Positions 28,185 to 38,356 of a stretch of 64,000 bases of DNA are shown in pieces. The translations under genes were made by a program, and so were the position numbers. Source of the DNA: Gimesia benthica (GTDB lineage Bacteria > Planctomycetota > Planctomycetia > Planctomycetales > Planctomycetaceae); the NCBI RefSeq assembly GCF_009720525.1, contig NZ_CP043930.1, positions 1,240,001-1,304,000 of the forward strand. Reading direction: 5' to 3'. The stretch's first letter is position 1. Every line of letters begins with the position of its first letter. A model generated the notes under the pieces. It saw only the letters and a list, made by a program, of their open reading frames with translations, was not told the DNA's origin and ran no database searches.

Positions 28185-28793
28185 GTGAGAGATTTTTCTT
28201 CAGAGCTCCGAGTGTCGATCCAGAAATATCACGACGAAATCGAGTCAAGCTATCTAGCTAAACGAATCATCAGGACGAAAATTACCCGTAGTGAATACTG
28301 CTGGCTGCTTTCACAACTCTACTACCTGCACTGTGCTCTCGAAAGCAGTTGGCAGAACAATCTGGGCTTTTCATCCCTCTACGACACATCGATTCACTCC
28401 CGTATACCGGCGCTCAAAGCAGATTTAGAATTACTGAATGAGGGCAACTATTATGCGTTGCATGATTCCACTGTCAGATTGCTTGCAAAATTTGAAGAAT
28501 GGAATGTCACCAACCATTACTCTCTGATCGGTGCTCTCTATGTGATTGAAGGATCAAGGCTGGGAGGTGTTTTGTTAAAAGATCTGCTTTACGATGCCTT
28601 GAAACTCACAAATAAGGAAGGAGCAGCTTATTTCCTGGGTACTTCTGAGTTCTGGCACAAGTCATGGCGCGAGTTCAAACGGCGTATCAGTGAATCTCCT
28701 GAAATGGAATCGCATCAAGAATTGATTTCGAATGCCTCGATCGAAACCTTTCAGGGCCTGACCGACCTCTATAATACAAGACCATTTATTTAG
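28185..28793 (+). CDS. Biliverdin-producing haem oxygenase, copy 2
   Basis: 202 residues from GTG 28185 with AGGAA upstream. It aligns end to end with the copy at 21597 but is clearly diverged. Shared motifs: YHDEIESSYLA (haem-ligand His), SQLYYLH, NHYSLIGALYVIEGSRLGG and the end ETFQGLTDLYNTRP. It keeps the GSRLGG glycine motif of haem oxygenases better than copy 1, which has GSRLGS. It starts 147 bp after the phytochrome stop and is likely part of the same transcription unit, supplying its biliverdin. Confidence 0.85.
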   Translation: MRDFSSELRVSIQKYHDEIESSYLAKRIIRTKITRSEYCWLLSQLYYLHCALESSWQNNLGFSSLYDTSIHSRIPALKADLELLNEGNYYALHDSTVRLLAKFEEWNVTNHYSLIGALYVIEGSRLGGVLLKDLLYDALKLTNKEGAAYFLGTSEFWHKSWREFKRRISESPEMESHQELISNASIETFQGLTDLYNTRPFI

Positions 28794-29504
28794 GCTCCCC
28801 ACCAACCTGATCGCATAAACGATGCTACCTCATTTTTCTTTGCAGGTTTCATGTTGATTGTATGAGTTGTTATCTGCTGCAGATCATTGATCCTTACCAG
28901 ATCTTCTTCGAGCTTTCCGAAACGCAATCCCTGCTGTGGGGTAACTCCGGTTCCCCCAAAATTCGATACTGCAAACAAAACAGTGAAAACTACATACCAT
29001 GCTCACAGGAATTAGTGCTACGCGTGACTAAGACCAGCAGGGCATGTTCTAGCCTGAGTTTCAGCAATCATAAAAACCGTCAGACTCAATAGAGCTTTTG
29101 GGGATACCATCAAGCATTAGAACTAATCTCCATACTTAGAAACTGAGCCACTGATAGCCAGTTTTCCTCCCACACAATCTATCATTCAGTCCACTTACCT
29201 GATCATAAAACCTAATCAACAAACATCGCCTCACTTTGACTTTGATAAAGTCATTTTTAGTTCGAATCCCTGAAACACAGTTTATTAAAAAAATATGATG
29301 AATGCATAAAGCAGGTCTTTCCCTCACCGCTCAATTCATGGCTTCCAATCTTTATTTAAGAAGTTTCTTAACAGATAATTTTATCTTGATTGAATCGTGG
29401 CAGACGCGCCGAATTAGAGAAGACACATGAATGACCTTTGATTGATGAGGAGCTGCGCTCACACTCCTTAGCAATCTGCGCTCAAGGGAATCAAATCCAG
29501 CATT
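28794..29504. other. Gene-free stretch upstream of the multi-PAS kinase
   Basis: About 710 bp. Small open frames (for example 28862-29092) show no protein features. No repeat or strong promoter was recognised. Confidence 0.35.
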
Positions 29505-32500
29505 ATGCCCGATAATGAATTCACTGCAAAATTAATAGGAACGGTACGCACAGCGGCAACCCCCTTAAAGTCATCCTATGTCCAGTCGTTCGTCATCAGC
29601 ATTTTTCTCTTCGGAACACTGTTTTACTTCAACTGGAGTGTCCACTCCAAAGACATGCAACGGACTACCTTTCTGGGTCGGCAGATCAATATTGCCGGTC
29701 GGCAGAGGATGCTCAGTCAACGTTTACCCAAAAATCTTCTGTTACTGACTCAGGGCCAAAACGAAACAGAAATCTATCCCGCACTGGACGCGGACCAGCG
29801 GCTCCTGGCACGCATGCACCAGGAACTTTTAGCAGCCACAAAAGAGTTCGAAAAGACTGCAAGCGAGCAGCAACTCAGCCAGCTTTTGGACAAAATCACT
29901 CCTCTGGTTACGGGAATTTCGCATGATGTCCTGCTGGTACTTTCCGGGGAGCGAACGGCATCCGAAGTATTGCCTGCAGTCTTAGCGAATGAAAATCAAC
30001 TTATCCCCCTCATCGACCAGTACAATCAGCAGTTGGCAAACCAGAAATCCATTCTGCAGAGTGAACAGTATCGTAACCAGTTTCTGCTGGAATCCATCAT
30101 TACGGGTATCATCAGTCTCGCGATTTTTGCCGGCCTGTCGTATACCCTCTCTCGGTTTTCCCGCCAAAAATCAATTTTCCAGGCTGAAAAACAGAGCCTG
30201 ACTGATCAGGCTGATCAAATATCCAAACAGAAAAAGATGCTGGCAACAGCAATCTCAGCTTCCCGAAATGAAACCTGGTACTGGCACGAGACGTCGGGGG
30301 ATTTCTGGTGCTCTGACGCCTTCTGGAAGATTTTTGGGTATCAGCAGGAGACTGATTATCCAGAATCAGATTTGGCATCCTTCTTATCCCACATCGATCC
30401 GCAGGCGTCTGGTTTCCTGGAGCCCTTGATCTATCAGACAGATGATGCTGACAGCAGCTTTGACTTTGAAATCGAGGCCAGCAATCGACGGGGAGAACAG
30501 CGCTGGGTACGGATTCGTGGGGAACGCAACTGCAATATTAATGAATCCGGCTTCACGCTTATTGGAACGGTTGAGGATATCCATGAATATATGCTGGCCA
30601 AGCTGGAACTGGTTCGAAATGAGAACCTGCTGACAAGTGTGGGGACTATGGCCAAGGTCGGAGGCTGGTCGTATGAATTGGCGAGCAAGTACCTGTACTG
30701 GTCTGAGCAGACATTTCTGATCCATGAAGTCGAAGCAGATTATAAACCGACCCTTGAGCGTGCCTTCACCTTTTATGCTCCCGAAGCTCAGCCTGTAATC
30801 CAGACCGCCTTTGAAAATGCCATCGAAACCGGAGAAGGCTGGGATCTGGAATTGCCCCTGATCACCGCCCGTGGTCGAAAAATCTGGGTCCGCGCGCGAG
30901 GAGAAATACAATACGAAAACAACAAACCGGTTCGTATGATGGGAGCTTTACAGGATATCACTGAAGAAAAAACTTACCAGGATGAGAACTTAAGACTGCA
31001 GCATCGCGAACATGAATCTCGTGCCCGATTCGAGGGAGTCATCAATGCTGCAACGGAATTCTCAATTATCGCTGCAGACCCAAATGGAATTATCACGCTG
31101 TTCAGTCCTGGAGCGGAACGGATTTTAGGCTACTCAGCAGAAGAGATGGTCGGGCTACGGACTCCGGAATGTTTTCATCTGAAAGAGGAAGTCGAAAAAA
31201 GAGGACAGGAGTTAACCGCAGCCCTCGGAAGTCCCGTCGAAAACTTTGATGTCTTTATTACACCCGCAAAACTTGGCACATACGATAAACGTGAATGGAC
31301 CTATGTCTGTAAAGATGGATCGCACCGAATCGTTGACCTGACAGTTACTGCAATTCGCGACCAACAGGATCATATTCTGGGTTACCTTGGAATCGCTTTT
31401 GATGTAACTGAAAGAAAAAACATTGAATCCCAGCTCGAACGCCTGGCGACTGCTGTCAGCAAATCAACAAACGGTATGGTGATTACTGATGCAGAGGGGA
31501 AAACCGAATGGGTCAATGATGGTTTCAGTAGAATCAGTGGTTATCAGATTGAAGATCTGAGAGGCAAAAAACCTGGTTCCGTTTTGCAGGGCGAGAAAAG
31601 CGATCCTGCCACGATCGACTATATGCGGAACAAAATTCAAGCTGGTGAAAGTTTTGAAGCAGAACTGATTAATTACCACAAATCGGGGACTGAGTACTGG
31701 ATCAGCATCAAAGCGGACCCCATCTTTGACCAGGAAGGTGAATTCACAGGATTCATTGCGATAGAAAATGATATCACCAATCAGAAACATGCTGAACTGG
31801 AACTTATTGAAAGTCGTGAAAGGGTCCACCAGTTACTGAATGCACTTCCCACAGCCGCTTACACCTGTGATCAGGAGGGCCTGATCACCTATTATAATCA
31901 GGCAGCCATCGATCTCTGGGGACAGGAACCAGAGTTGCTCAGCCCAGTCAATAAATTTTGTGGCTCCTTCCGGTTGTTTGATAAAGAAGGTAACCAGGTA
32001 GATCATGCAGAGTGCTGGGTGGCCATTGCAATTCAAGAGTCAAAAGTGATCTACGGTGAGGAAGTTGTGATCGAGTGTCCTGATGGGACCCGTAAAAGTG
32101 TCCTGGCACACGTCAACCCTATCCTGGATAGCTCTTCGAAAATTACCGGAGCCATCAATGTTCTGGTCGATATTTCAGACCGGATTCTACTGGAAAGGTC
32201 ACTGCGTGAAACAACAGCGCGTCTGGAAATCTGCCAGCGGGTACTGGATCAGCATGCGATTGTTGCAGAAACCGATCTGAATGGTACGATTCGTGATGTC
32301 AATGATATGTTTTGTAAAGTCAGTGGATTTGATCGTGAGGAGACAATTGGTCAAACCCATAAGATAGTGAATTCTGGTTATCATTCAAAAGAATTCTGGA
32401 AGAATGTCTTCAAAATAATCGCAGAGTCAGGACTCTGGAAGGGAACGATCTGTAACAAAAATAAAAATGGTGATTATTACTGGGTAGACACTACAATCGC

Positions 32501-33806
32501 AGCCATGCTCGACGGTGAGGGTAATAATACTGGATACCTGGCAATACGAAATGACATTACCGAATTGATTGAGGCGCAGGAGGCCGCTCTGGATGCCTCA
32601 CGCAGTAAAAGTGAATTTCTGGCGAACATGAGCCATGAGATCCGTACGCCTTTGACCGCCATCCTTGGTTATGCTGATCTGCTCCATGATGATCCCGAAA
32701 TAGCCGAAGTTCCCGAGAAGCGGTCTGAGGCAATTTCTACGATCCAGGATGCAGGCAAACACCTGCTGACGATCATCAATGACATCCTGGACCTCTCCAA
32801 GATTGAAGCAGGAAAACTGGAGCTGGAAGAAACGGTAACACAGGTTTTCCAGATACTTGATCATATTGAAAGTCTTCTGAGGCCCCCTGCCAGTGAAAAA
32901 GGAGTAAAACTGCTCACGCAGATTGAAACGCCGATTCCAGACCTCATTTTGAGCGATCCGACCAGGTTAAGACAAATTCTGATGAATCTTGTCGGAAATG
33001 CGGTCAAGTTTACAGAAAAGGGGCGGATTCGAATTCTGGTTCGAAAATCAGATCTGGGTGGAAAAGAGTTTCTTCAGTTTGAAATAGAAGATTCCGGCCC
33101 GGGCATGTCCCAGCAGCAGGCCGAGAAAATGTTTAAGGCTTTTTCCCAGGCAGATACCTCTGTCACAAGGCAGCATGGTGGCACCGGTTTAGGGTTGGTG
33201 ATCTCGCGTAAACTCGCTCGTATGATGGACGGAGAGGTTTCACTGGCATGGACCCAGAAAGGAAAAGGAACCTGCTTTCAATTCGTTCTACCCATTAAAA
33301 CCCTCTCGCAAACCAGGTATCGTGTCAGTCGACTGGAAAAAGATGCAGATCATATAAAAAAGGTCGGGAAATCCAACACCTCAGAGGATCAATTGTTAGC
33401 TGGTACCCGAATTCTCCTGGCGGAGGATGGTCCTGACAATCAGAAATTGATTTCATATATTTTGATCAAGGCCGGTGCACTTGTCGAAATCGCGGAGAAC
33501 GGTGCCATAGCGTATCAAAAATATCAGGAAGCCGAAGCGAAAAGTGAGCCTTTCGACATCCTGCTGACCGATATGCAGATGCCGGAAATGGATGGTTATT
33601 CCCTGACGCGAAAGCTGAGAGGTGAGAACGCAATACTTCCGATCATCGCCTTGACGGCACATGCCATGGCAGAAGATCGCCAGAAATGCCTGGATGTGGG
33701 TTGTGATGACTACCTGAGTAAGCCAGTGAATCGAAAAATCCTGATTCAGACAGTCGTGCAATGGAAAACGAACTCGTCTGAAAAGTCCAAAGATCCAGTC
33801 AGATAG
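29505..33806 (+). CDS. Membrane hybrid histidine kinase with PilJ-type sensor and several PAS domains
   Basis: 1433 residues. One membrane segment lies near residues 28-46 and a second near 195-216. Between them is a periplasmic domain with the type IV pili chemotaxis N-terminal (PilJ/NarX-like) motif GRQINIAGRQRMLSQRL. After it come about six PAS/PAC units (about 235-1015), with PAC ends such as TLIGTVEDIHEY, GAINVLVDISDR and GYLAIRNDITEL. HisKA has H1044 in NMSHEIRTPL, followed by a HATPase (DSGPGM, GGTGLGL) and a receiver with D1356 in LTDMQMPEMDGY. It resembles the phytochrome kinase in its HisKA-HATPase-REC part. The ligand is unknown; the PilJ-type domain resembles nitrate/nitrite and surface sensors. 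No output regulator is encoded nearby. Confidence 0.9.
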   Translation: MPDNEFTAKLIGTVRTAATPLKSSYVQSFVISIFLFGTLFYFNWSVHSKDMQRTTFLGRQINIAGRQRMLSQRLPKNLLLLTQGQNETEIYPALDADQRLLARMHQELLAATKEFEKTASEQQLSQLLDKITPLVTGISHDVLLVLSGERTASEVLPAVLANENQLIPLIDQYNQQLANQKSILQSEQYRNQFLLESIITGIISLAIFAGLSYTLSRFSRQKSIFQAEKQSLTDQADQISKQKKMLATAISASRNETWYWHETSGDFWCSDAFWKIFGYQQETDYPESDLASFLSHIDPQASGFLEPLIYQTDDADSSFDFEIEASNRRGEQRWVRIRGERNCNINESGFTLIGTVEDIHEYMLAKLELVRNENLLTSVGTMAKVGGWSYELASKYLYWSEQTFLIHEVEADYKPTLERAFTFYAPEAQPVIQTAFENAIETGEGWDLELPLITARGRKIWVRARGEIQYENNKPVRMMGALQDITEEKTYQDENLRLQHREHESRARFEGVINAATEFSIIAADPNGIITLFSPGAERILGYSAEEMVGLRTPECFHLKEEVEKRGQELTAALGSPVENFDVFITPAKLGTYDKREWTYVCKDGSHRIVDLTVTAIRDQQDHILGYLGIAFDVTERKNIESQLERLATAVSKSTNGMVITDAEGKTEWVNDGFSRISGYQIEDLRGKKPGSVLQGEKSDPATIDYMRNKIQAGESFEAELINYHKSGTEYWISIKADPIFDQEGEFTGFIAIENDITNQKHAELELIESRERVHQLLNALPTAAYTCDQEGLITYYNQAAIDLWGQEPELLSPVNKFCGSFRLFDKEGNQVDHAECWVAIAIQESKVIYGEEVVIECPDGTRKSVLAHVNPILDSSSKITGAINVLVDISDRILLERSLRETTARLEICQRVLDQHAIVAETDLNGTIRDVNDMFCKVSGFDREETIGQTHKIVNSGYHSKEFWKNVFKIIAESGLWKGTICNKNKNGDYYWVDTTIAAMLDGEGNNTGYLAIRNDITELIEAQEAALDASRSKSEFLANMSHEIRTPLTAILGYADLLHDDPEIAEVPEKRSEAISTIQDAGKHLLTIINDILDLSKIEAGKLELEETVTQVFQILDHIESLLRPPASEKGVKLLTQIETPIPDLILSDPTRLRQILMNLVGNAVKFTEKGRIRILVRKSDLGGKEFLQFEIEDSGPGMSQQQAEKMFKAFSQADTSVTRQHGGTGLGLVISRKLARMMDGEVSLAWTQKGKGTCFQFVLPIKTLSQTRYRVSRLEKDADHIKKVGKSNTSEDQLLAGTRILLAEDGPDNQKLISYILIKAGALVEIAENGAIAYQKYQEAEAKSEPFDILLTDMQMPEMDGYSLTRKLRGENAILPIIALTAHAMAEDRQKCLDVGCDDYLSKPVNRKILIQTVVQWKTNSSEKSKDPVR

Positions 33807-34241
33807 TATGAGCTGACTCACGGGATGAAGCCATTCTCCCCTGAAGCTACCTCGAAAAAACTGCTGAGCATGTCGCACCAGGATAAGTCCGTGTATTATG
33901 TTAGAAATTCCCCTGAACATGATCAGGTTGGGGAACGCCGGGACTGTCGCTTCTTGAAAAATACCATTCCCTACAACGGAGGCTGCCTGATGTCCCCTCA
34001 ACTGAACCCTGGCTGGTTACCTAAATAAAATCGTCCTGATTTCCACCGGGGTTAGTGGTAAGCTGTTATAAGATAAATGTCGAAAACTCACATGGATTAA
34101 GCAGTATCAACATTAACGCTCTCACAATCAGCCCGCTTTCGAATCATAATCTGGGAGCCTTATACGGAAAGAGTGTTGTCACGTTGAAATAAAGAAAAGT
34201 CACCCAACCATAAGATTTTCTGGACAATGAATTGCTTTTAG
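33807..34241. other. Gene-free stretch between convergent genes
   Basis: About 435 bp between the kinase and the oppositely oriented oxidoreductase. I see no gene, repeat or clear terminator. Confidence 0.35.
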
Positions 34242-35246
34242 TCAATAGCGTTTTCTGACTTCTTCGGCCAGCGCAAGCCCACTAAGATATGCACTCTCAA
34301 TGCGTGGTCCGACACACCAGTCTCCGCAAGCTCCCACTCCTAAATCTTCATTAAACAGGTACTGTTGTTCCAGCAGTTCGCTGGGCAACGCAAATCGCCA
34401 ACGATGGACATCAGCGAGTCTATGGGGCCGTGGCACTAAGCCGATGGCTTCCCAAAAGCAGGAAATCAGTTGGGCCATCACAATTTCTTTTACGTCTTCC
34501 AAGTGTGTGTTAGACCAGTCAGGATTTCCTTGCAGCAACCAGCAATCCGGCCTCGTCGGGCGTCCCGGCTTACTGCTGTTGCGAGCGATCCAGGAAAGTG
34601 GCGAATCATGAACAGTCGCAGCATCCCAGGGGACATCCAACGGCTGATCGAAAGCTAACATGACCGACCAGCAGGGCGCGAACTTAGCGGCGTCAATCTG
34701 CTGTGCGAATTCCGGAAAATTCTTCAGCAGGCTGGCTGACTGGGGAGCCGGGGCGTTGAGAATCAAAACATCATAAATGCCGAGATCCCATTCTTCATCA
34801 CCGAGTAATTGCCAGCCATGTTCGTGTCGGGCGACTGACGTCACTCGAGTCTGCAAAATCAGCTCCAGGTCACGAGCCAGATGCTTCGCAATCGCCGTCA
34901 TATCTGGTACACCGACAAAGTGCCTCGTCTCTGAATTCGTTGGCTTCCAGACTCCCGTATCGAGCGACCCCATGCGACACTGCCAGGGAGCGACAACTCC
35001 GGCCGCAAGCCAGCTTTCGACTTGCTGAGCCATTTCCGTATCCTCGACAGTGAAGTATTGGGCCCCATGATCGAACGCGATATCCGTCTGGTGACGTCGC
35101 ACGGAAACCCGTCCACCAACTCCACGACTTTTATCAAAGATTCGGACGCTGAATCCGGCAGCACTAAGCTGGCGAGCGCAGCACAGTCCACCAATCCCGG
35201 CACCAATTACAGCAACATTTTGTTTGCGAGTTGCCACTTTCATCAT
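34242..35246 (-). CDS. Renalase-like NAD(P)/FAD-dependent oxidoreductase
   Basis: About 334 residues from ATG 35246, preceded by AGGAAG; the frame is open to 35336. Near the N-terminus VAVIGAGIGGLCCARQL is the FAD-binding dinucleotide motif, followed by IFDKSRGVGGRVSVRR and FDHGAQYFTV, the pattern of the renalase-like/amine-oxidase-type family. Near the C-terminus, GACGDWCVGPRIESAYLSGLALAEEV matches the closing FAD contact. Bacterial renalase-like enzymes oxidise unusual dihydro-NAD(P) forms, but many homologues are uncharacterised. Soluble and probably cytoplasmic. Confidence 0.82.
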   Translation of the reverse strand: MMKVATRKQNVAVIGAGIGGLCCARQLSAAGFSVRIFDKSRGVGGRVSVRRHQTDIAFDHGAQYFTVEDTEMAQQVESWLAAGVVAPWQCRMGSLDTGVWKPTNSETRHFVGVPDMTAIAKHLARDLELILQTRVTSVARHEHGWQLLGDEEWDLGIYDVLILNAPAPQSASLLKNFPEFAQQIDAAKFAPCWSVMLAFDQPLDVPWDAATVHDSPLSWIARNSSKPGRPTRPDCWLLQGNPDWSNTHLEDVKEIVMAQLISCFWEAIGLVPRPHRLADVHRWRFALPSELLEQQYLFNEDLGVGACGDWCVGPRIESAYLSGLALAEEVRKRY

Positions 35247-35425
35247 TAAGCTTCCTGGATATTGCGAAAGGTAGCGATTGTGCTTTTCCCGGTCATACCA
35301 TGCATTGAGGATTCGACTGCTGAGTCGATTGATCATTGATGGCCCGGAGGCAAGTAAAGGACGCTACATACTTCCTTTTGGTAAAAGCCGTCCAGATCGT
35401 GGTTGATGAGCGATTGATCTGGGGT

Positions 35426-36502
35426 TCAACTCTCCGGTGCATCCCTAATCATCCTCTGCCATTCACCATCTTCTGATTCCACGGACTTTCCCGTCAGCCG
35501 GGTCATAATACGATCCACATGCTGATGACAGTTTTCGAGAAACAGTCTGTATTGACTGGACTGGGTACCTGCCAGAGCCGTTCCCGCTATGTAAATCCCC
35601 GGGATGTTGGTTTCCATCGACTCTTCATTTACCTGTGGCTGCTGATTATCACCCACCAGTTCGATGCCTGCCCGGTGAAACAATGATTTCTCCTGTTCAT
35701 AACCGATCAGTGTCAGTACATCGTCAGCATAATGCCGCTGTGGTTCCCCCTGCTTCTGCACGTCCTCAAGTTCAACATACGTTGAAGTAATCCGAACTGG
35801 CTGGGTCTTAAAGTATGCCTGAATCTTCCCTGAACGAATGAGTCCTGAGATTTCCGGATAGAGCCAGTATTTGATGTTTTCCTCGGGCAAATTTCTCCCT
35901 CGATAGCTGAGACTTACATGGGCACCGACGTGGTATAATCGTAAAGCCGCCTCGACAGCGCTGTTCCGTCCTCCGACAATCAGCACCCGGCGACCATAAT
36001 AGCGGTGTGGCTCACGCAGGTAACCGTCGACATGGGGTAAGTCCTCGCCTTCGATACCAAGTCGGCGTGCATGGTCCAGCCCTCCCACCGCCAAAACTAC
36101 AGTCTCACAATCGATCCCGGTTTGTCCCTGTGTGGACTCGGATATGACGGTAAAACCTGAGTCCCGCTGCTGTATATCAACGACACATTGATAGCATTGC
36201 ACGTGAATCTGGTACTGTTCTGCAACACTACGAAGATAAGTGAGATACTGTTCCCGGTTGGCTTTGTTCTGATCATTGGTCTGCAAGGGAACACCCGCTA
36301 TGGAAATACGATCGTTGCTGCTGAACCATCGCGTCTGAGGCGCCCACCAGGAAATCGTCTGACCAATCGCACCGGCATCGAGAATCTGGAATGGAATCTG
36401 ATTTCGGGTCAACGCGACTGCCAGCTCCAGCCCGATTGGACCAGCTCCCACGATCACCACGCGCGTCTCATTAAGCCCACCTGTTTTTGAATTGGATTGC
36501 AT
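35426..36502 (-). CDS. ypdA: YpdA-family FAD/NADPH oxidoreductase (putative bacillithiol-disulfide reductase type)
   Basis: 358 residues. Two Rossmann motifs are visible: VVIVGAGPIGLELAVAL at residues 15-31 for FAD, and VLIVGGRNSAVEAALRL in the middle for NAD(P)H. The QTRWFSSNDRISIAG segment and EENIKYWLYPEI fit the YpdA family of thioredoxin-reductase-like flavoproteins. It lacks a CxxC redox pair, as YpdA does. In Firmicutes YpdA reduces bacillithiol disulfide. In a planctomycete the thiol partner is not established, so the symbol denotes family, not proven substrate. Confidence 0.75.
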   Translation of the reverse strand: MQSNSKTGGLNETRVVIVGAGPIGLELAVALTRNQIPFQILDAGAIGQTISWWAPQTRWFSSNDRISIAGVPLQTNDQNKANREQYLTYLRSVAEQYQIHVQCYQCVVDIQQRDSGFTVISESTQGQTGIDCETVVLAVGGLDHARRLGIEGEDLPHVDGYLREPHRYYGRRVLIVGGRNSAVEAALRLYHVGAHVSLSYRGRNLPEENIKYWLYPEISGLIRSGKIQAYFKTQPVRITSTYVELEDVQKQGEPQRHYADDVLTLIGYEQEKSLFHRAGIELVGDNQQPQVNEESMETNIPGIYIAGTALAGTQSSQYRLFLENCHQHVDRIMTRLTGKSVESEDGEWQRMIRDAPES

Positions 36503-36594
36503 ATAGATATTTTACCGGCTGGAAATTCAATGAGATAAGGTGTACTAAATTACGCATCGTTAATACACAATGTTAGCAGTTGCCGAATGTGTCT

Positions 36595-37758
36595 TCAGAC
36601 GGGGACGCTTTCTCGAATCAGATGATCTCGCATTCTTTCAACTCTCGCACAACCGACCTGCTCCATCACCTGTTTCAGTTGCTTTTTGAGCATTTCAAAC
36701 GTGTGGTGACCACCGTACTTGCCGAGAGCACACACGCCAAACATGGGAGTGCGGCCCATGAAGGCAAAGTCCGCCCCACAGGCCAGAGACGCTGCGATAT
36801 CAGCTCCGGAGTACATTCCACCATCAATCATCATTTTCAGCTTGCTGCCAAACTCCGGTATGAGTTTATATAAAGGAACGATGGTAGACTCTCCTCGGTC
36901 AAGCTGTCGACCACCGTGATTGGAAACGATCAATCCATCCAAACCATGCTTGACTGCTATTTCTGCGTCTTCTGGATTGACGATTCCTTTAACAACCAGG
37001 TTGCCCTGCCACTTCTCTCGGATTGCTGCGATCTTATCTTCTGTCAGACGTCCTGAAAAAGTCTTATTCATGAAGAGGCCTAGGTGTTTCATGTTGAGTC
37101 CTTTCGGAATATATGGTTTCATCGTCTGAAACTCAGGTTTGCCAGCCAGAAGTTGTCCCATTGCCCAGTATGGGCTCAAAAACATCTGGACGATGTTCCG
37201 CGGAGTCATTCTCGGAGGAATTGACAGGCCATTCCGGATCTCTTTTGGGCGATAAGCGAATGTTGGTGTGTCTGCCAGAATTACCAGTGTACGGCAACCC
37301 GCATCCCACGCTCTTTCCAGCAGCTTATCACGCAGATCATCCTCTGCCGGATGGTAAAGCTGAAACCAGAACTTGCCACTCGTGATCTTTCCGATTTCTT
37401 CAATGCTGGCGGTACTGACGGTGGATAATGTAAATGGGATATTGTGATCGACAGCAGCCTGTGCCAGATACTCGCACGCCTTGGGCCACATCAAACCCTG
37501 TAAACCTACGGGCGCAACCCCAAATGGTGCTGCATAAGTTTCACCGAACAGTTTAGTGCTTTGATCGGCACCATCGAATTCGCGGAGATACCAGGGTCTG
37601 AGCTGTACTTTGCGTATGTCGTCATTGTTCCTCGCCAGGTTGATTTCCGTAAAACACCCGGCCGTAAGATAATCATAGGCGAAACCCGGCATCCGCGATT
37701 TGGCTTTAGCTCTCAGATGGTCAACTGACGGATATTCGGAATTGAAGTGAGTCTGCAT
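36595..37758 (-). CDS. FMN-dependent alpha-hydroxy-acid oxidase / L-lactate dehydrogenase family
   Basis: 387 residues. TIM-barrel FMN enzymes of this family oxidise L-2-hydroxy acids such as lactate or glycolate to 2-oxo acids. The catalytic motif SNHGGRQLD is present with His at residue 281, and the phosphate-binding region follows in MIDGGMYSGADIAASLACGADFAFMGR. The N-terminus has FAYDYLTAGC where the family usually has a Y.SG motif. APFGVAPVG and FQLYHP are also typical. No membrane segment. The substrate cannot be assigned. It follows two small minus-strand genes and may form an operon with them. Confidence 0.9.
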   Translation of the reverse strand: MQTHFNSEYPSVDHLRAKAKSRMPGFAYDYLTAGCFTEINLARNNDDIRKVQLRPWYLREFDGADQSTKLFGETYAAPFGVAPVGLQGLMWPKACEYLAQAAVDHNIPFTLSTVSTASIEEIGKITSGKFWFQLYHPAEDDLRDKLLERAWDAGCRTLVILADTPTFAYRPKEIRNGLSIPPRMTPRNIVQMFLSPYWAMGQLLAGKPEFQTMKPYIPKGLNMKHLGLFMNKTFSGRLTEDKIAAIREKWQGNLVVKGIVNPEDAEIAVKHGLDGLIVSNHGGRQLDRGESTIVPLYKLIPEFGSKLKMMIDGGMYSGADIAASLACGADFAFMGRTPMFGVCALGKYGGHHTFEMLKKQLKQVMEQVGCARVERMRDHLIRESVPV

Positions 37759-37865
37759 ATAGTTGTTGCCACTTAATTAAATCTACCAGGAAAGTAAAAT
37801 CCACAGTATATAGAAAAGATCCAAGAAGCTAACGAGGGATGAGTTGTCCCCAGAGAGGACAACTC

Positions 37866-38066
37866 TCAGGTTGAGTTTACCGGAAAATTGAAATCATCGC
37901 TCCTGCTCTCGATTGCTTTCCGGCATTCAGGACAAGTGTGGAATCGCGTTCCTGTGCAACACACCAGATGCTCATAACATAGTCTTTTCTCACCACACTC
38001 CCAGCACCTGGCCATAACCATTTCCGGTTGTTCCTCAGCCAACGTGCCATTTTCAAACGTATCCAT
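37866..38066 (-). CDS. Small zinc-ribbon-like protein
   Basis: 66 residues. Eight cysteines include two CxxC pairs: CWECGEKRLC near residue 21 and CPECRK near residue 45, with a CC pair between. This fits a zinc-binding ribbon or treble-clef fold of unknown role. The gene lies 107 bp upstream of the FMN oxidase on the same strand. Calling it real rests on the cysteine pattern only. Confidence 0.5.
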   Translation of the reverse strand: MDTFENGTLAEEQPEMVMARCWECGEKRLCYEHLVCCTGTRFHTCPECRKAIESRSDDFNFPVNST

Positions 38067-38107
38067 AATCTGTCCTAAGATATCTTAATTGGTTCAATTT
38101 GCAGTCT

Positions 38108-38356
38108 TCAATCCCGGGCGTCTGACGACCAGCCATCACCCCACAACAGGCACATCTGCTGGCAATATCGTAGTGCTGACTTGAAGATCAATTCACCAGA
38201 AACTGACTCAAGACGAGCGTGATCCACAATGTTCCCAAAAGGCGATAAAGACAGAGTGGCTCCATCATCCGGGTAGGTGTAATCTGATCCAGCCTGTGCC
38301 GGCACAAACTGGTAAATTTTTTCTGTATTCGGTTTTTGCAGGAACATGGTTCGCAT
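38108..38356 (-). CDS. Possible small hypothetical protein
   Basis: 82 residues from ATG 38356, directly preceded by an in-frame stop. No family recognised. It lies 41 bp upstream of the zinc-ribbon gene on the same strand, which is the main reason to list it. It has no signal peptide or membrane segment. It could be a chance frame. Confidence 0.35.
   Translation of the reverse strand: MRTMFLQKPNTEKIYQFVPAQAGSDYTYPDDGATLSLSPFGNIVDHARLESVSGELIFKSALRYCQQMCLLWGDGWSSDARD

Noticed and set aside
28862-29092. 76-codon plus-strand frame after haem oxygenase 2
   Set aside because: No ribosome site, no family and low-complexity composition.
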